Below are positions 36,180 through 48,234 of a DNA stretch of 64,000 nt, one piece after another. The notes under the pieces are model-generated. The model had not been told where the DNA came from, did not search any database, and saw nothing but the letters and a program-made list of their open reading frames with translations. A program made the translations under genes and the position numbers. Location of the stretch: positions 926,501 to 990,500 of the forward strand of contig JACDTU010000013.1 in assembly GCA_022376465.1 (NCBI GenBank), given 5' to 3'. Position 1 is the stretch's first letter. Each line of letters starts with the position of its first letter. Source of the DNA: Cubamyces lactineus (Eukaryota; Basidiomycota; Agaricomycetes; Polyporales; Polyporaceae).

Positions 36180-37475
36180 TTACGACTTCTTGGCCGCCTA
36201 AGGTTCAGCGAGTGAGTACAACATGCCTTGTCACAAATCATGCTGAAAGAGACAAATACCTTCGCGGTACGTCCACTGGACTTCGCCCCAGAGGCGCGAG
36301 CGGCGGGCTTCTTGGCAGGTGCTTTGCCCGTCACCGACTGCGCACGATGATGTCAGCCCCAATTCCCCTCGTTCATTTCGCCATGCCTACCTTCTTTGCG
36401 GAGTCTCGCTTGCTGGCACTAGCAGTCTTCTTCGCTGGTACAGCAGCCTTCTTGGCGGGTGCCTTCTTGACGGCAGGTGCAGCAGCCTTCTTCGCAGGGG
36501 CAGCCTTGGGCTTAGCCGCCGGGGCGGACTTGGCTCTCGACTTTGCGGGTGCAGTCTTCTTCGCCACGGCGGGCTTTGCAGCGGCGGGTTTCTTCGCAGT
36601 CACAGCCTTCTTCGGGGCAGCAGTCTTGCTCGCGGCTGCGCTCTTCGCAGGAGCCTTGGGCTTGGGCGCAACCTTTGCGGGCTTCACATCGGGCTTGTTC
36701 TGCCGAGTCAGTTACTACCTGCGGTGCACAGCCTCACAAACCGAACGCTATGCCTTACCTCCTTAGCAGCTGCGTCTGCAGGACGCTGGGACTTGGGAGG
36801 GAGCTTCACGCGCCCAGAGGGGCCTAAGAAGAGTAATATTACCAGACGGAACTTATTCCCTTCGAGCGCGGGAAACCTACCCTTCGGCAAGACGAAGATG
36901 TTCTTCTCCGCCCCGCTCGTGATAGCCTTGCTGAGTTGGGTGATCTGGGCGGCACCGATCTCGAGGCCGTACTTGTCCTCAACGTACCTTTGTATGACAC
37001 ATAAAGTCAGAAAGAAATGAAGGGAACGCCGGCTGGAGACCTACTTCTTGATCTGGGGGCGTGAGACGCCATGGCGGGCATCCTCGGGATGGGCAGCGAT
37101 GCACTCCTGCAATTTTTGTTTGAAATCACGGTTAGCCCAACATTTCACTATGCCTGGTGCACATCATAACGCTGCACGACGAATGTGCAGCGACGCCCGA
37201 CTTAATGCGGAAGGGGCGGGGCATGACGGAGATAAGTGGCGCGGCGCGGCGGGCATGCCCTGCACCCTACCCCTTTTGGCCGAGGAAGTCAACGATGCCC
37301 GCCGCGCCGCGTCGCGCGCACCATTGGCTGCGGCATTCAATTTGGTATGCCCTGTGGATCTGTGTGTACCAACCTTGATCATGTCGACCCAGGGCGGGTG
37401 CGCTGCGGGTGCCCGAGGAGCCGACTTCTTGCTGGCGGCGGATTTCGCGGCGGAAGCCTTCTTCGCAGCAGACAT
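36180..37475 (-). CDS. Linker histone H1
   Basis: Seven exons (37475-37374, 37106-37045, 36987-36881, 36823-36759, 36699-36391, 36337-36260, 36197-36180) give 246 aa. The winged-helix globular domain covers about residues 26-100, from HPPWVDMIKECIAAHPED through GVSRPQIKKYVEDKYG and ITQLSKAITSGAEKNIFVLPKG. The remaining 140 residues are a Lys/Ala/Pro-rich tail with repeated PAKK/AAPKK units typical of H1. The protein binds linker DNA at the nucleosome dyad and compacts chromatin. The last exon encodes only AAKKS plus stop. Intron 1 (267 nt) is long for this region. Confidence 0.92.
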
Positions 37476-38198
37476 TGCTTGGTATTGTGCTGAAAACTAG
37501 TAAAATGTGTATGGGAAGCGTGTGGGTAGCGCACTGAGGCGAGGGACGAGGGCGGAACGGCGCGCGTGGAAGGGGGGCGCGGGATGGTGGTGGTACGGGA
37601 TGAAGAGAGGTCGTTCAGACTCCGAGGCGCGTCCAACCATTCAACAAACTGTAATCTGTGTCACGTGAGACGCTATCTCAGGAACGCGACAATATGCCTT
37701 TGCCAACAGCTCGTATGGGTACTAAAGTCTACGAATTGTGAGGTAGCGACCCGTGCGGGCTGCTGGCGGTATTTGTGGAGGAAAGACGAGAGAAGAACGT
37801 CGGGAACGTCGTCTTTGCTGGATGCTGCGGTTATTGGGGAGCTACAGGTCCACTTTGTGGTTCAAATTTTCTGACGTATGTACACACATGTAGTATACGC
37901 GGTGCGTTATACCATGTTATATTAAATTGAGTCAAAACGCGTGTTGTGGTGTTAATACGAGGGGAAAAGTGAGCGGGCTCTGCAGGGCGACGTTCCACAG
38001 CGATGACCATATATGGACGCGTCGCGCGCTGAATCTCGCGATGGATCTGGTGATCGGGCACATGACGTGTGACTGCTCCGTGACCGTCGGCTCTTCTCCG
38101 CGTCGCCCGCGCCCAGCCAAGTTCCCCGCCGTCATCAGCCCAGCTGCACTTTCTCCCAGTTCTTCAGGTCGGTCTCTGCTAGCACGACCCCAGGCAAC
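37476..38198. other. Divergent intergenic region between H1 and MZM1
   Basis: Contains the H1 promoter (minus) and MZM1 promoter (plus). No other feature recognised. Confidence 0.45.
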
Positions 38199-38692
38199 AT
38201 GAGCAGTCCGCAGGCTCTTCTCGCCTCTGCACGCTCGGCGTATCGCTCAGCGTTGCGTGCGTCCGCGTCGACATTCCGGGGTGACACTGTCGTACGGAAT
38301 GGTGAGCGTGTATTCTGCGTGCTTGCGGTCGTGCGGTGCTCACCCCACGTTGCCCCAGCATTCCGCGACAAGGTTCGCAACGACCTGTTGCCCTATAACC
38401 CCGAAATGGACGCGAAGCAGTTTGAGCAAAAGGTCACGCTGGTCAGAGAAATTGCGGACGTGCTCCGGAAGAATGTCGTCCAGGCGCGGAAGGTGGAGGA
38501 GGCACGAGGTCCTGATGAGAAGGAAATATGGGGTGCGTATGGGACGCTTGTTGCTATCTTTTGAGCGCTCCGTTGAAGGAACGATACACAGAGCTGAACA
38601 TCCGAGAGGACACGGAGCTTGGCTCGAATGAGACTATCAAGCAAGCCAAAGGCAAGACCAGCGCAAACAGGCGGAATGGCCAGACCAAGTAA
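38199..38692 (+). CDS. MZM1: MZM1-like LYR-family complex III assembly factor
   Basis: Three exons (38199-38301, 38359-38532, 38592-38692) give 125 aa. The N-terminal helix SARSAYRSALRASASTFRGDTVVRNAFRDKVR is the LYR-type segment (here AYR), followed by helix 2 and the Mzm1 signature ELNIREDTELGSNETIK near the C-terminus. Mzm1 is a mitochondrial matrix chaperone of the Rieske iron-sulfur protein Rip1 before its insertion into complex III. The intron 3 acceptor was placed at CACAG (38591) because it restores this signature; the nearer AAG at 38580 breaks the frame. The next gene starts 58 nt downstream on the same strand. Confidence 0.83.
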
Positions 38693-38750
38693 GCGAGAGA
38701 GCTCGCCCTATCTTTCTTCTCGTTGACATTCTGAATAGGTGTTGTCAATC

Positions 38751-39334
38751 ATGACCAGTGCCGAGGACTCTCCTCAACCTGAGCCTGATACGGACGACCC
38801 CAAGGCCAAAGTACCGCGCTTCTTCTCTCAACTGAAGAAGGCGCACAAAGGCCGTATCATTCCGGAGCTAAAGGAGGAAGACCTCGAGGAGTCTTTTGTC
38901 CGAGGTGCCGGGTACCCCGTATCTGTATCTTATGTCCTGTTAATGCGGATCATACTTGGAAACAGGCAGCGGTCCAGGTGGCCAGTCCGTGAACAAGACG
39001 GAGAACAACGTACAGCTGCTACATAAGCCCACTGGCATAAGAGTTGCGTGCCAGGAGACTCGATCGTTGAAGCAGAACAGGAAGATTGCGAGGAAGATCC
39101 TGCTCGACAAGGTTCGGATCGTGGCTTTATATGTTCCAATGTCATGGGCTAACAGTATGCGTTTTCCAGCTGGACGCTTTATACAACCCCGGCTTGTCGA
39201 AGGTAGATCTCCAAAAAGCCAAAAAGCTAGAGCGTGAACGGCAAAAGAGGAAGAAGGCTAAGAAGAAGCAGAAGGCGCATAACAAAGAGCGAGAGCTTGG
39301 GGCGCCTGCCAAGCAAGATGGCGAACCTCAGTGA
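38751..39334 (+). CDS. Mitochondrial class-I release-factor (RF-1 domain) rescue protein
   Basis: Three exons (38751-38904, 38966-39111, 39170-39334) give 154 aa. It carries the catalytic GGQ loop in [17 protein letters not shown] and the downstream [18 protein letters not shown] helix, then a strongly basic C-terminal tail of Lys/Arg. It lacks the codon-recognition domains of true release factors. This layout matches ICT1/C12orf65 (MTRFR)-type and yeast Rso55 proteins, which hydrolyse peptidyl-tRNA on stalled mitoribosomes; the basic tail would enter the mRNA channel. The N-terminus before the domain is acidic rather than a normal presequence, so an unrecognised upstream exon is possible. 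It starts 58 nt after the MZM1 stop. Confidence 0.82.
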
Positions 39335-39746
39335 TATACCCACGGACGTTGTCGTACTTATAATGCCTCTGAGCAGGCATAGCAGACTGATGCACGCTAT
39401 CGATGCACTGTGTTTGCTTCCTCCGAGTGATCCAGAAGGAGTAGACGGACAAGGGCTACACGAGTATCGTATAATATGGTTGCCTAGACTGTGAACTCAT
39501 CTACTGTAACTGGATACACAATTGACTTTGAAGGTTGTGTAAGAAGTGTATCTTGACTGGCGATCAGAACGGTCGGGGTGTTCCGGTCCCTGGAGGGCGC
39601 GCTTCCGCCACGCGCACTGCACGACGGCCAGTCCTCCGCCTCGCAGCCGTCAGCAACATCCTCCACGACCGTATCGCATCTTTCTCCAGATATCGCTGCT
39701 CCTCAGCTAAATCTCTCTCACCGCGCGACCGTACGTACGACACACA
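39335..39746. other. Intergenic: CAP promoter side
   Basis: No coding or repeat feature recognised. Confidence 0.45.
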
Positions 39747-41788
39747 ATGGCTTCTGGCGGGCTGCACTCGCTTGCCACCATTATCAAGAGGTACGTCTCT
39801 CCCCGGACGCGTATGCCGCGCGGCCCATCGCACCGCTTCCCGTTTCTTGACGCAAGTCGTCCTGCTCGTGCTGCACCAGGCTAGAGGCGACGACGTCTCG
39901 CCTTGAAGACCTCGCGTCGCTCGCGACTTCCTATCTCCCGCCCGCAGCCCAGGCCGCTGGTGCTGTCACCCAGGGCGCGCCCGTGAACGCGGAGCCAACT
40001 CCTGTCCCACCGCCCCCGCCTCCCCCGCCTGCTCCTATCGCACCTCCCGCCGCACCTGCGGAGACTCCCCGGAGCGTGACTGCGTTCGACGAGCAGATCA
40101 TTGACGGGAAGCTCAAGCCGTTCGTCGAGCTCACGAAGAGCTTCGCGAGCCCGTCCGTCGTCGAGCAGGTGCGTGTCGCCCCGTTATCGATCCCTGTGGC
40201 TGCAGTGCTGATCGTGAGGTCTGGGCCAGGTCGGGCTTGTAGAGCAGGAGTTCAAGGACCTCCGTGAACTGCTGCTAGTTGCAGCGTCGTGCAAGAAGCC
40301 GGAGCAGGCTGAGTTCGAGAAGCTCCTTTCGCCGCTGCAGAAGGATATCGAGGCGATCACTCGGGCGAAGGAGGCGAATCGGAAGGACAGGGAGTGGTTC
40401 AACCATCTCTCGACTGTTGCGGAGGGCGCGCCGTGCATCGGCTGGATCACTGTGGTGAGTGCTGAGTCGTATATGGGTGTGAGTGGGGATCTGAAGTACT
40501 GTGATCGCAGTCTCCCAAACCCGGTCCATACGTAGCTGAGGTCAAAGACTCGACACAATTCTATGGAAATCGTGTTATCAAGGAGTTCAAGGAAAAGTGA
40601 GCGGTCTATAGTCTGGCGGTCCATTTCATCCTCACGTAGCCGTTCAGGGACCCCAAGCATGCCGAGTGGGTAAAGGCCTACATCGCGTTGCTGGAGGAAA
40701 TGCGCAAATACATCATGGAATACCACACCACTGGACTTGTCTGGAATCCCAAGGTAAGTCCCGTCTTACCGTATGCATTCAACAGACCTGGCTAATGTTG
40801 TACAGGGCGTTTCTGTAGATCAGTTCAGAGCATCCTCATCCGCACATGCACCAGCAGGCGGCGCGCCTCCTCCTCCTCCTCCTCCTCCGCCCCCTGCCGC
40901 TCCTCCCGCCCCCGTCCCGGGTGCGGCCCCTGCTGCTGGCGGCATCAACGCTGTGTTCGAGCAACTGAACCGTGGCGAGGAAGTCACCAAGGGCCTGCGC
41001 AAGGTCGACAAGAGCCAGATGACCCACAAGAACCCTGCGCTTCGCGCCGGCGGCACTGTCCCCGCTACGACTTCCTGTGCGTTTCGTGTACATCGAACCC
41101 CGGTAGACATGTTGTGACTCATGGATCGCGCAGCACCTCCCGCGGCGAAGAAGCCGACGAAGCCCAGCAAACCGCAGGCGCTCATGGGCAAGAAGCCTGC
41201 CAAGTTCGCCTTGGAGGGCAACAAGTGGGCGATTGTGAGTTGTGCTCGGCAATGTGGCGGTGACATCTGGTGAACCTACTCATTGATTTTATAGGAATAC
41301 CAAGAAAACCAGTCCCCCTTGACGCTCGAGAATGTTGAGATCAGTCAGACGGTTAACTTGTACGGGTGCAAGAACACGACGGTCGTAGTCAAGGGCAAGT
41401 GCAACGCAGTGACGATGGGTAGGTCTTCGTGTCTCTCTGCTGGGGGCCGTGTATTCACCTCGTCGCAGTAAATTGCACCAAGACAAGCGTCCTCGTGGAG
41501 TCGGTCATCTCATCCGTCTCCGTGACGAACTCGCCTTCGTTTGCGCTGCAAATCACCGGCAAGGCTCCGACGATCCAGCTGGACTCGACAGACTCTGGCC
41601 AAATCTACCTGTCCAAGGACTGCCTCGATGTCGAGATCACGACGGCCAAGTGCAGCAGCATCAACGTGAGCTTGCCCGTGGAAGGCGAGGAGGAGGGCGT
41701 GTTCAACGAGCAGCCGATCCCGGAGATGTTCAGGACGACGGTCGTGGACGGCAAGCTCGTGACGACTGCGGTGGAGCATGCAGGGTAG
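39747..41788 (+). CDS. CAP1: Adenylyl cyclase-associated protein CAP/Srv2
   Basis: Nine exons (39747-39790, 39880-40168, 40230-40454, 40511-40596, 40648-40753, 40806-41076, 41134-41234, 41295-41418, 41469-41788) give 521 aa. The N-terminal RLEATTSRLEDLA is the RLE motif region that binds adenylyl cyclase. A first polyproline run follows at about residues 70-85, then the helical folded domain (GWITVSPKPGPYV, DSTQFYGNRV, EWVKAYIALLEEMRKYI, TTGLVWNP). A second long polyproline stretch precedes the WH2-like segment (EQLNRGEEVTKGLRKVDKSQMTHKNP), and the C-terminal CARP beta-helix (NKWAIEYQEN, VNLYGCKNTTVVVKGKCN, CLDVEITTAKCSSIN) closes it. CAP recycles cofilin-bound G-actin and links Ras/cAMP signalling to the cytoskeleton. 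Confidence 0.93.
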
Positions 41789-42315
41789 GCGGTCGCTTCA
41801 GAAGGACTCGCTTGTGGAATTCGGGGGTGTGTTTCGAGTTCGGTCGATAGGATATTACCTACAGTATACCTGCGGGGCGGTGTCCTCGATGGCTGGAGGA
41901 GAGGAATTATACGGTATTCACAGATGCACGGACTGTCTGTCGGCCCTTGCTGAATAAGTAGGCATTACTGTGGAAGATGTTGGCGATTTTGATGTCGAGG
42001 AACGAACCTTGCCGACGCCCGGGATAACGACATCGAGAGGGCTTTGAGGCGTCGAGGGAACCCTAACGCAGGGTTTCAGGGATGCGGTTACCGCTAGCAG
42101 AAAATGTGTGATGACCAGCTGTGCATAGCGAGAGCCGAAGCCGGAGTCCCATCAGCTGGGTCTCTTTCCTCCAAGCATTCCTTCCGTCCGCGCTTTCTTC
42201 ATCTTGTCCTCCGTCTACCTCCGCTACGCCAGCTTGTCTCTTTGTCTCCTTCTCTGTACCATCAACTGCAGCCGCGGCGGGTCATACACGTCCCACACTC
42301 AACCTACCTTAGCCT
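41789..42315. other. Intergenic
   Basis: CAP 3' flank and promoter side of the PhoD-like gene. Nothing else supported. Confidence 0.45.
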
Positions 42316-45300
42316 ATGGATAACCCGGGGTGGCATGCGCGCCATCGTGCACAAAAGGCAAGTCTCGTCGGTCGCGCGACTGCAGCCCGAGATTGACCGC
42401 CCCGTCCCGCCTTGCAAAGGATGAGGCGCGTTGGACCGCGCCCTTCAGGAGACAGGATGGCACATTCCAACCCGTCGAGGAGGTAGGCCCAATGGCCGAG
42501 CCCTTCGTCGGCGGGTTCCTCCCTCCCCCGTCGCCGCAGCCTTCCATCGGGCGAGGCGCTCCGCCACCGCCGCCACCCAAAGACCCGTCGTGGCTGAAGC
42601 CCGGGGGGATGCGGGTACCCAGTGCGGGCAATGTCAGCTGGTCGGAAGTCTCGCGCACCGAATCGACTGCCTCAGGAGCGGGGCAGTCGCTGCACTCTCT
42701 CTTCGCGAACATGAGCGCGGTCGAGCGGTCGAGGAACCTGCGCGTCGCGCGCATGAACCCGTATCTGCAGTTCATGGCGGGCCCGCTCCTCCGCTACGAC
42801 ACCGTGGACGAGCGCGGGGTGTGGCGAGGGGCGGCGATGATTGTGAGTGAGTACATCGTGCGGCGCTGCGTCGCCTCTATCTTCTATCCGAGACACGTTG
42901 GATGTTGAGCTTTGTGCCTGCACGCGTGTGCCTTCTGATAGCTGCGGATGCCGGCTCCGTGTATGAACCCCTTCCGATGTTAACGTACCATTGGGATCCG
43001 AATCGCGAGGTCGGGAAGCTTCAGCGACATGTGTCAAGTCGCAAGCACGGAAAGTCGTTTGATCTCGGTCCCCACCCCGCGGACCCACTATCCAACGTCT
43101 CTCCCGCCTCCCCCACCAATGAGAATGGCGACTACGAGCCTGGTCATGACCCTGAACAACGACACGTTGAGGGCCAGGAATTATATGTATACTATGGTAA
43201 TGGCGGGTGAGTCGAGCTGTAGGGCTGTTTCGCCGTGTAGCGGTGCGCGCGCTGACTGTCCGCAGCACCTTCACCTTTTGGCGCTTCATGATTGAGATAC
43301 CCCTCTCGTCGCACGAGATGAAGATTCACTATACCATCAATAATGGCATCGAGTTGACCTTCTTTGTGCCCGGCCGCAACCAAAACATGCGCTGGGCCGC
43401 ATACTCAGTGAGTGTCATAGTGCTTCCTCGGTCGACCGCCGCGCGCGATGCTCAACGTGCGCAGTGTAATGGCTTTAGTTCAGGAGTGAACTCGGACGAC
43501 TTCCGCGGGCCGGGCTTCAAGAGCGGGTACGACCCCGTCTGGATGGACCTCCTCGCGCACCATGCGGAGGAACCGTTCCACGCGCTTGTAGGAGGCGGCG
43601 ACCAGCTATACTGCGACAGCATCGTCCGCGAGCCGGAGCTGCAAGACTGGGTCACGCAGACGAAGCCGGAGGCGAAGAAAGCGTACCGGCTGACGGAGGA
43701 GATGCGGCTCGCGATAGACCGCTTCTACTTCAACCACTATTGCCAATCGTTCCGGAGCGGGGCGTTCGCGCGGGCGAACAGTACTATGTAAGTCCTCCTC
43801 GGTCCGACGTGGTATGCGCTTGTCGTATGTGCTGACGTACGGTTCTCAGACCGATGCTGAACATGCTGGGTACGGGATCCCTTATGACTGCGAGATTGCC
43901 AATGTGCTGACTGAACGGACTTTGCAGATGACCATGGTGAGCGTTATTCTGAGATAAGGCATTCAGTGAGTGTACTGACACGGTGAGCGCGCAGACCTGG
44001 TAAGCCCTGCCGACCTTCCTCAGCGTCAGGCAGTACACAGACTGACACTGCCGGTTTTGCCAAGATCGATGGTTTTGGTAGCTGTATGTGGCCTGCTATT
44101 GACTTGGCGAAACGTGGACGCTAATTCTCGGCTTTGCACAGACCCTGATGACCTCATGAAGTCAGAGGTGTTTGCAACGTGAGCATGACGAGGACAGCAT
44201 AGTATCGGACGTAGACTGACTATTTCTCACCCACACTGACCCCGTGCGTCATCCACTGCTTCTCACACCCTGTAGCATCGGCTCTCGAGGATATTTCTTC
44301 TTTCTACTGTTCCAGTGCTTCATCAACGGTAAGTCTGAGAGACTATGGCGGCATGCGATCACCTCATGATACTCTACCTCTTTACCAGTCGAAGTGGATG
44401 GAATCGACGACCGACACCATCCGTTCAAGTCTTTGATCATCGGTGGTCCGGGACCCTATGTTCCCTACCCCTCGCACTCGTTTCTTTCATGGCTAGGCCC
44501 GCAGGTTCATATGCTTCTTCTTGATTGCAGGTACGTGTAGTAGCCACCTTAGGCAGGATTAGTCCTGATTTTGTCTATGGTGCGTAGAGCGGAACGCAAG
44601 CTGGATCAGGTCTGCAGTCCGGCCGAGTACAGAGCTGTCTTTGCGCGAATGCGCGAGGTGCCGCGCACCGTGGAACATATGGTCATACAACTAGGTACGT
44701 GCACGTCCAGAACGACAGCAGCTTGTCGGCTGAGGCAGATCGTTCGTAGGTATTCCGATTGCATACCCCCGGATGGTCTTCTTGGAGAGCGCCCTGGGCT
44801 CGAACTTCAATCCCCTGGTTGCGCTGGGACGGAACGGCTCGCTTGGCTTGTCAGGGTTCGTGAACAAGTTCAACGCGGATGCGGAACTCCTCGACGATCT
44901 GGTACCGTTATTACGCCCTCTTTGGCTGCTGGAGAGACTGACCTCCCATGATTGTAGAACGACCACTGGACGGCTAAGCATCACAAGGTGAGTACTTATG
45001 CGGGCGTCGACTGGCGGGCCATCTCTGGAACTGACCGACGGGTGCAGAAAGAGAGGAACTGGCTGATACAGGAGCTCCAGAAGTACGCGCTGGATACGCA
45101 CTCCCGCATCAGCTTCGTGTCGGGCGACGTGCACTGTGCGGCAGTGGGTGTCTTTAGGACGTTCGTGAAGGACAAGAAGAAGCCTGGGGTTCCTCCTACT
45201 CTTGATCATCGGTACATGGTCAACGTTGTGTCTAGTACGTGCCTATTGTCTCGGCTGGCGTCGTAGTCTGACTTTCAACGCAATGACAAGGTGCCATTGT

Positions 45301-45771
45301 CAACACGCCGTAAGTGCCAGGAGCTCAATGTCGGCTAACTATCATCATTGACCGCCGAATTATCACCGTAGACCACCAAACGGTGTCATCACCATGGTGT
45401 CCACCCTCGCGACGAAGACGCACAGGACGCTGCACCACGCCGAGACTGACGAGATCATGGTCAGTTCGAAGTTCCACATTCCGCTGACATTGCATGTAAG
45501 ACTGACGTTGCCGCAGGTTCCTATCTTCGAGAAAGACACGGACGGCAGTCCACCAAAGAGCAAGTACATCATGGGCCGCCGCAACTGGTGCAGCGTACGA
45601 TGGGAACCTACATCCGGCGACCTCATCTATGACATCCGTGTCGAGATCCAGAAGGGGTATGGTCAAACCACTGGGTAAGTCGAGTCGCAGTTGAGACGCC
45701 CTGCGTTTGCCCCTCAACTGACGACGCATTCAAGCTACACCATCCGTTCCCCGCCTCCGCGGTGGAACTGA
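42316..45771 (+). CDS. PhoD-like metallophosphatase
   Basis: Twenty exons (42316-42357, 42420-42846, 42942-43206, 43266-43407, 43465-43787, 43850-43869, 43928-43936, 43995-43999, 44066-44084, 44142-44178, 44276-44328, 44389-44530, 44588-44694, 44750-44901, 44958-44987, 45048-45234, 45291-45309, 45372-45459, 45517-45674, 45735-45771) give 753 aa. PhoD hallmarks: RNQNMRWAAYSCNGFSSGV, GGGDQLYCD (about 336-344), metal-binding LDDHDLIDGFG (406-416), and SGDVHCAAVG (about 616-625). Fungal members are uncharacterised; PhoD enzymes are phosphodiesterases/alkaline phosphatases. No signal peptide seen. The motif at 406-416 is assembled from exons of 20, 9, 5 and 19 nt. The first intron is proposed as GC-AG (AG/GCAAGT); otherwise the start would be the in-frame ATG at 42492. 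Confidence 0.85.
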
Positions 45772-46099
45772 ATTTGATTCGCTGCCAAACGGCTGCTTGA
45801 TACTATACTGTTGTTAGCTCGCACACTCCTTTGCACTCCCCGCTTGCGCTATCATTATGCACCGACGCCGCTCGTTAGTAGTTCCTCCTGCTATCTCTCG
45901 CCTTCTCACCCTCACTACTACTCCTAATCTCGAGCTCGGGTAATCTTCGCTGCATGCGTCTATGGTCTGAGAAGTAGCTCCCTCTCTCCTCGCTCCCTCG
46001 AATCACCCTTACTTATATACCCCCACTGTATCTATTATTCGTCCCGCTTCGTGTAAAAACGCAGTGCACTTGTGAATACTTGCGATTGCTCTGTCGACT
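45772..46099. other. Convergent intergenic region
   Basis: 3' flanks of the PhoD-like and BRE2 genes. No feature recognised. Confidence 0.5.
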
Positions 46100-48234
46100 C
46101 TACGAGATCGCGTCCTCGATAAAGTCCCGCATCTCCGCGTCCTCCAGCCCCATATCGCCGTCCGTATCCGCCCCTTCGCCACCGCCGTCGCGATCGTGCG
46201 CAGACGCAGACGCGGCGGCAGCAGCAGCGAGGATGTCCCCGTCCTCGTAGTCCGTGTTGTACGCGCTCGTGTCGTTGTACCCCGCGAGGCCCGCAATGTG
46301 CGCGTCGATGCTCGACCCGACCGTCGGCGCGGGCGACGGCACACGCTCGCTGCCCTCGCGCGTCGTGTCCGGCATGTCAGGCGTCGCCGCCTCCGCCGCC
46401 CCGTGCGGGATCGTCAGCGGGGGCCCGTAGTCGTCCACGTCCACGTCCACGTCCACGTCCAGGGTCGCGCTGGCGCTGCGCGCGTAGAGCGCGGAGGAGG
46501 GCCATTCGGACGAGAGCTTGCTCTTCTTGGGCCCGGGAGGGCCGGGGGCGTCGCCGCCGCCGTCTTGCTGGGCTGCCGCTGCCACTTTGCGTTCGCGCCG
46601 GGCGGCGGCTTGGGCGCGGCGTTTGGCGAGGCGCTGGTCCCGCTTTTCTTGCTGGACTTGCTCGTCGTCGACGTCCGTCTGTGGGAGGGTCCGCGCGTTA
46701 GTACCCAGGCCGGAGTTCTATGAGGGGACGGGCGGAAGAGAGGAGGGTGTGTGGATGTATGTACCTTTTGTGTCTTGCGCGCTTCTTTCTCCTCGAGCTC
46801 GTCTAGGGCCCATTGCTCGGACATGTACTCGCTGTACCGCTCGCACACGGGGCGCCAGGTTGGTTTTGCGTCCGGTTGGGGCTTGATGTCCACTTCGGGG
46901 TTTGCTACGACGGCATCGATGTCCGGGGGCGGCGTGTAGTCGAAGGACGGGCCTGGGTTGATGCGCACTTGCGCACCGTTGAAGAGGGAGATGAACGGGT
47001 AGTACCCGAGCGTGCCGTCGTCGAATGGATTCTCCTTGTGTTCACGGAGACCTTCTTTATTGGCTCGTTTCTTCTGCTCTGCCTTGCTCGGGGGTGTACG
47101 AAGGGGCAGGTAGTCGTACAGGTCTTGGAACGCGATGCCTTGGCACTCCCCGTTGATGAAGAACGCGATGTACGACTCCGGCCCTAGAGTAGGGAGTGGA
47201 CGCATCGGCGCCTCCTCGGGCACGCCCTTGCCTTTGACGCCGCGCGCGTTCGCAGGCACGTTCTTGACCGTCGCGGACTTCTTCGTGGACGAGGACGGGA
47301 GGGACGACGTGTTCGTCGCCTTGGCGCGGTCGCTCGCGTCCATGAGCGCGACCATCTCCTTCGACTGCGCGTACTCGAGCGACTCAAAGTACTCCTGGCC
47401 CTTGAACTCGATCGCGATGCGCTCGCGCTTGATGTGCGCGGGGTCGTACGGGTCCCGCCGGTCGGGCTTGCGCCGCGGCGGGAGGCAGATGTACATCCCG
47501 ACGACGTCGCCCGTCCGGAACGGCCGCCCGTATGGGCGCGGGCGCGAGAGGTGCACCTTCTCGCCCGTCTTGTCGCGCATCGCGTAGCTGTACCCGTCGT
47601 ATCCCGCGGGGGCATTGAGCGGGGCTTCGCGGCGCGCCCAGCCGAGGCGGACGTGGCTCCCCTCTTTGCGCTTTAGACCGGGCGGCTTGTCGCCCGCTCC
47701 GAGTTCGATCTTGACCTCCATGTACCAGCGGCCCTCCCGGATGGGCGCGTTGCAGCGCGCGCTGCGGAACCCTTTCTCGCCTTGGAGCCCTAACCCATCC
47801 TGCGTGACTTTGATGAACGGGCTCCGATCCTCCCAGGACACGCGAAAGGTGGTCGGATGCGACTCGATGGTGCGGAAGGGGAGCGCGGACTCGGGTGGAG
47901 AGAGGCCCGCGGGGGTATAGCGGAAGTTGAGGCGGTTGAAACACAATGGCTCGGTGGTGAAGAATTGGGAATTTGGCCCGACGGGCACGAACCCAGGATG
48001 TCGGGAGATTGTCAGACGGGGGCGGGAGGCGAGGTCGGCGTGTCGCGAGCTGAGGACGAGATTCTCTGGGCCGGGAGTCGCACCAGAGTCTGAAGGTGCG
48101 GGAGAGGACGCGGCGGTGTGGGTGAGCGCGGCATGCTTGCGTTTCTTGCTGTTGTACGGGTGGTGTGCGGGGATGGGGGGAGTCGCGGCAGCTGGAGGAG
48201 GCGAGCGCTCGCGTGAGGCGGTGGAGATCTCCAT
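46100..48234 (-). CDS. BRE2: BRE2/ASH2 SPRY-domain subunit of the Set1/COMPASS H3K4 methyltransferase
   Basis: Two exons (48234-46765, 46678-46100) give 682 aa. The SPRY region spans roughly residues 110-440: RVSWEDRSPFIKVTQDGLGLQGEKGFRSARC, then EGRWYMEVKIELG, HVRLGWARREAPLNAP, GYDGYSYAMRDKTGEKVH, GDVVGMYICLPP, and after an insert YIAFFINGECQG and GYYPFISLFNGAQVRINPGP. This broken-up SPRY with a long insert is typical of Bre2/ASH2L. As in yeast Bre2, no N-terminal PHD/winged-helix is present. The C-terminal 190 residues are charged and disordered, including an (Asp-Val)n run encoded by a GTCCAC hexanucleotide repeat at about 46435-46460. The C-terminal alpha-helical DPY30-binding (SDI-like) segment may be the WALDELEEKEARK area; this is uncertain. 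Confidence 0.87.
46435..46460. repeat. Hexanucleotide GTCCAC microsatellite in BRE2
   Basis: About four tandem copies of GTCCAC within the coding exon, encoding the Asp-Val run. In frame, so length changes add or remove residue pairs. Confidence 0.7.
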
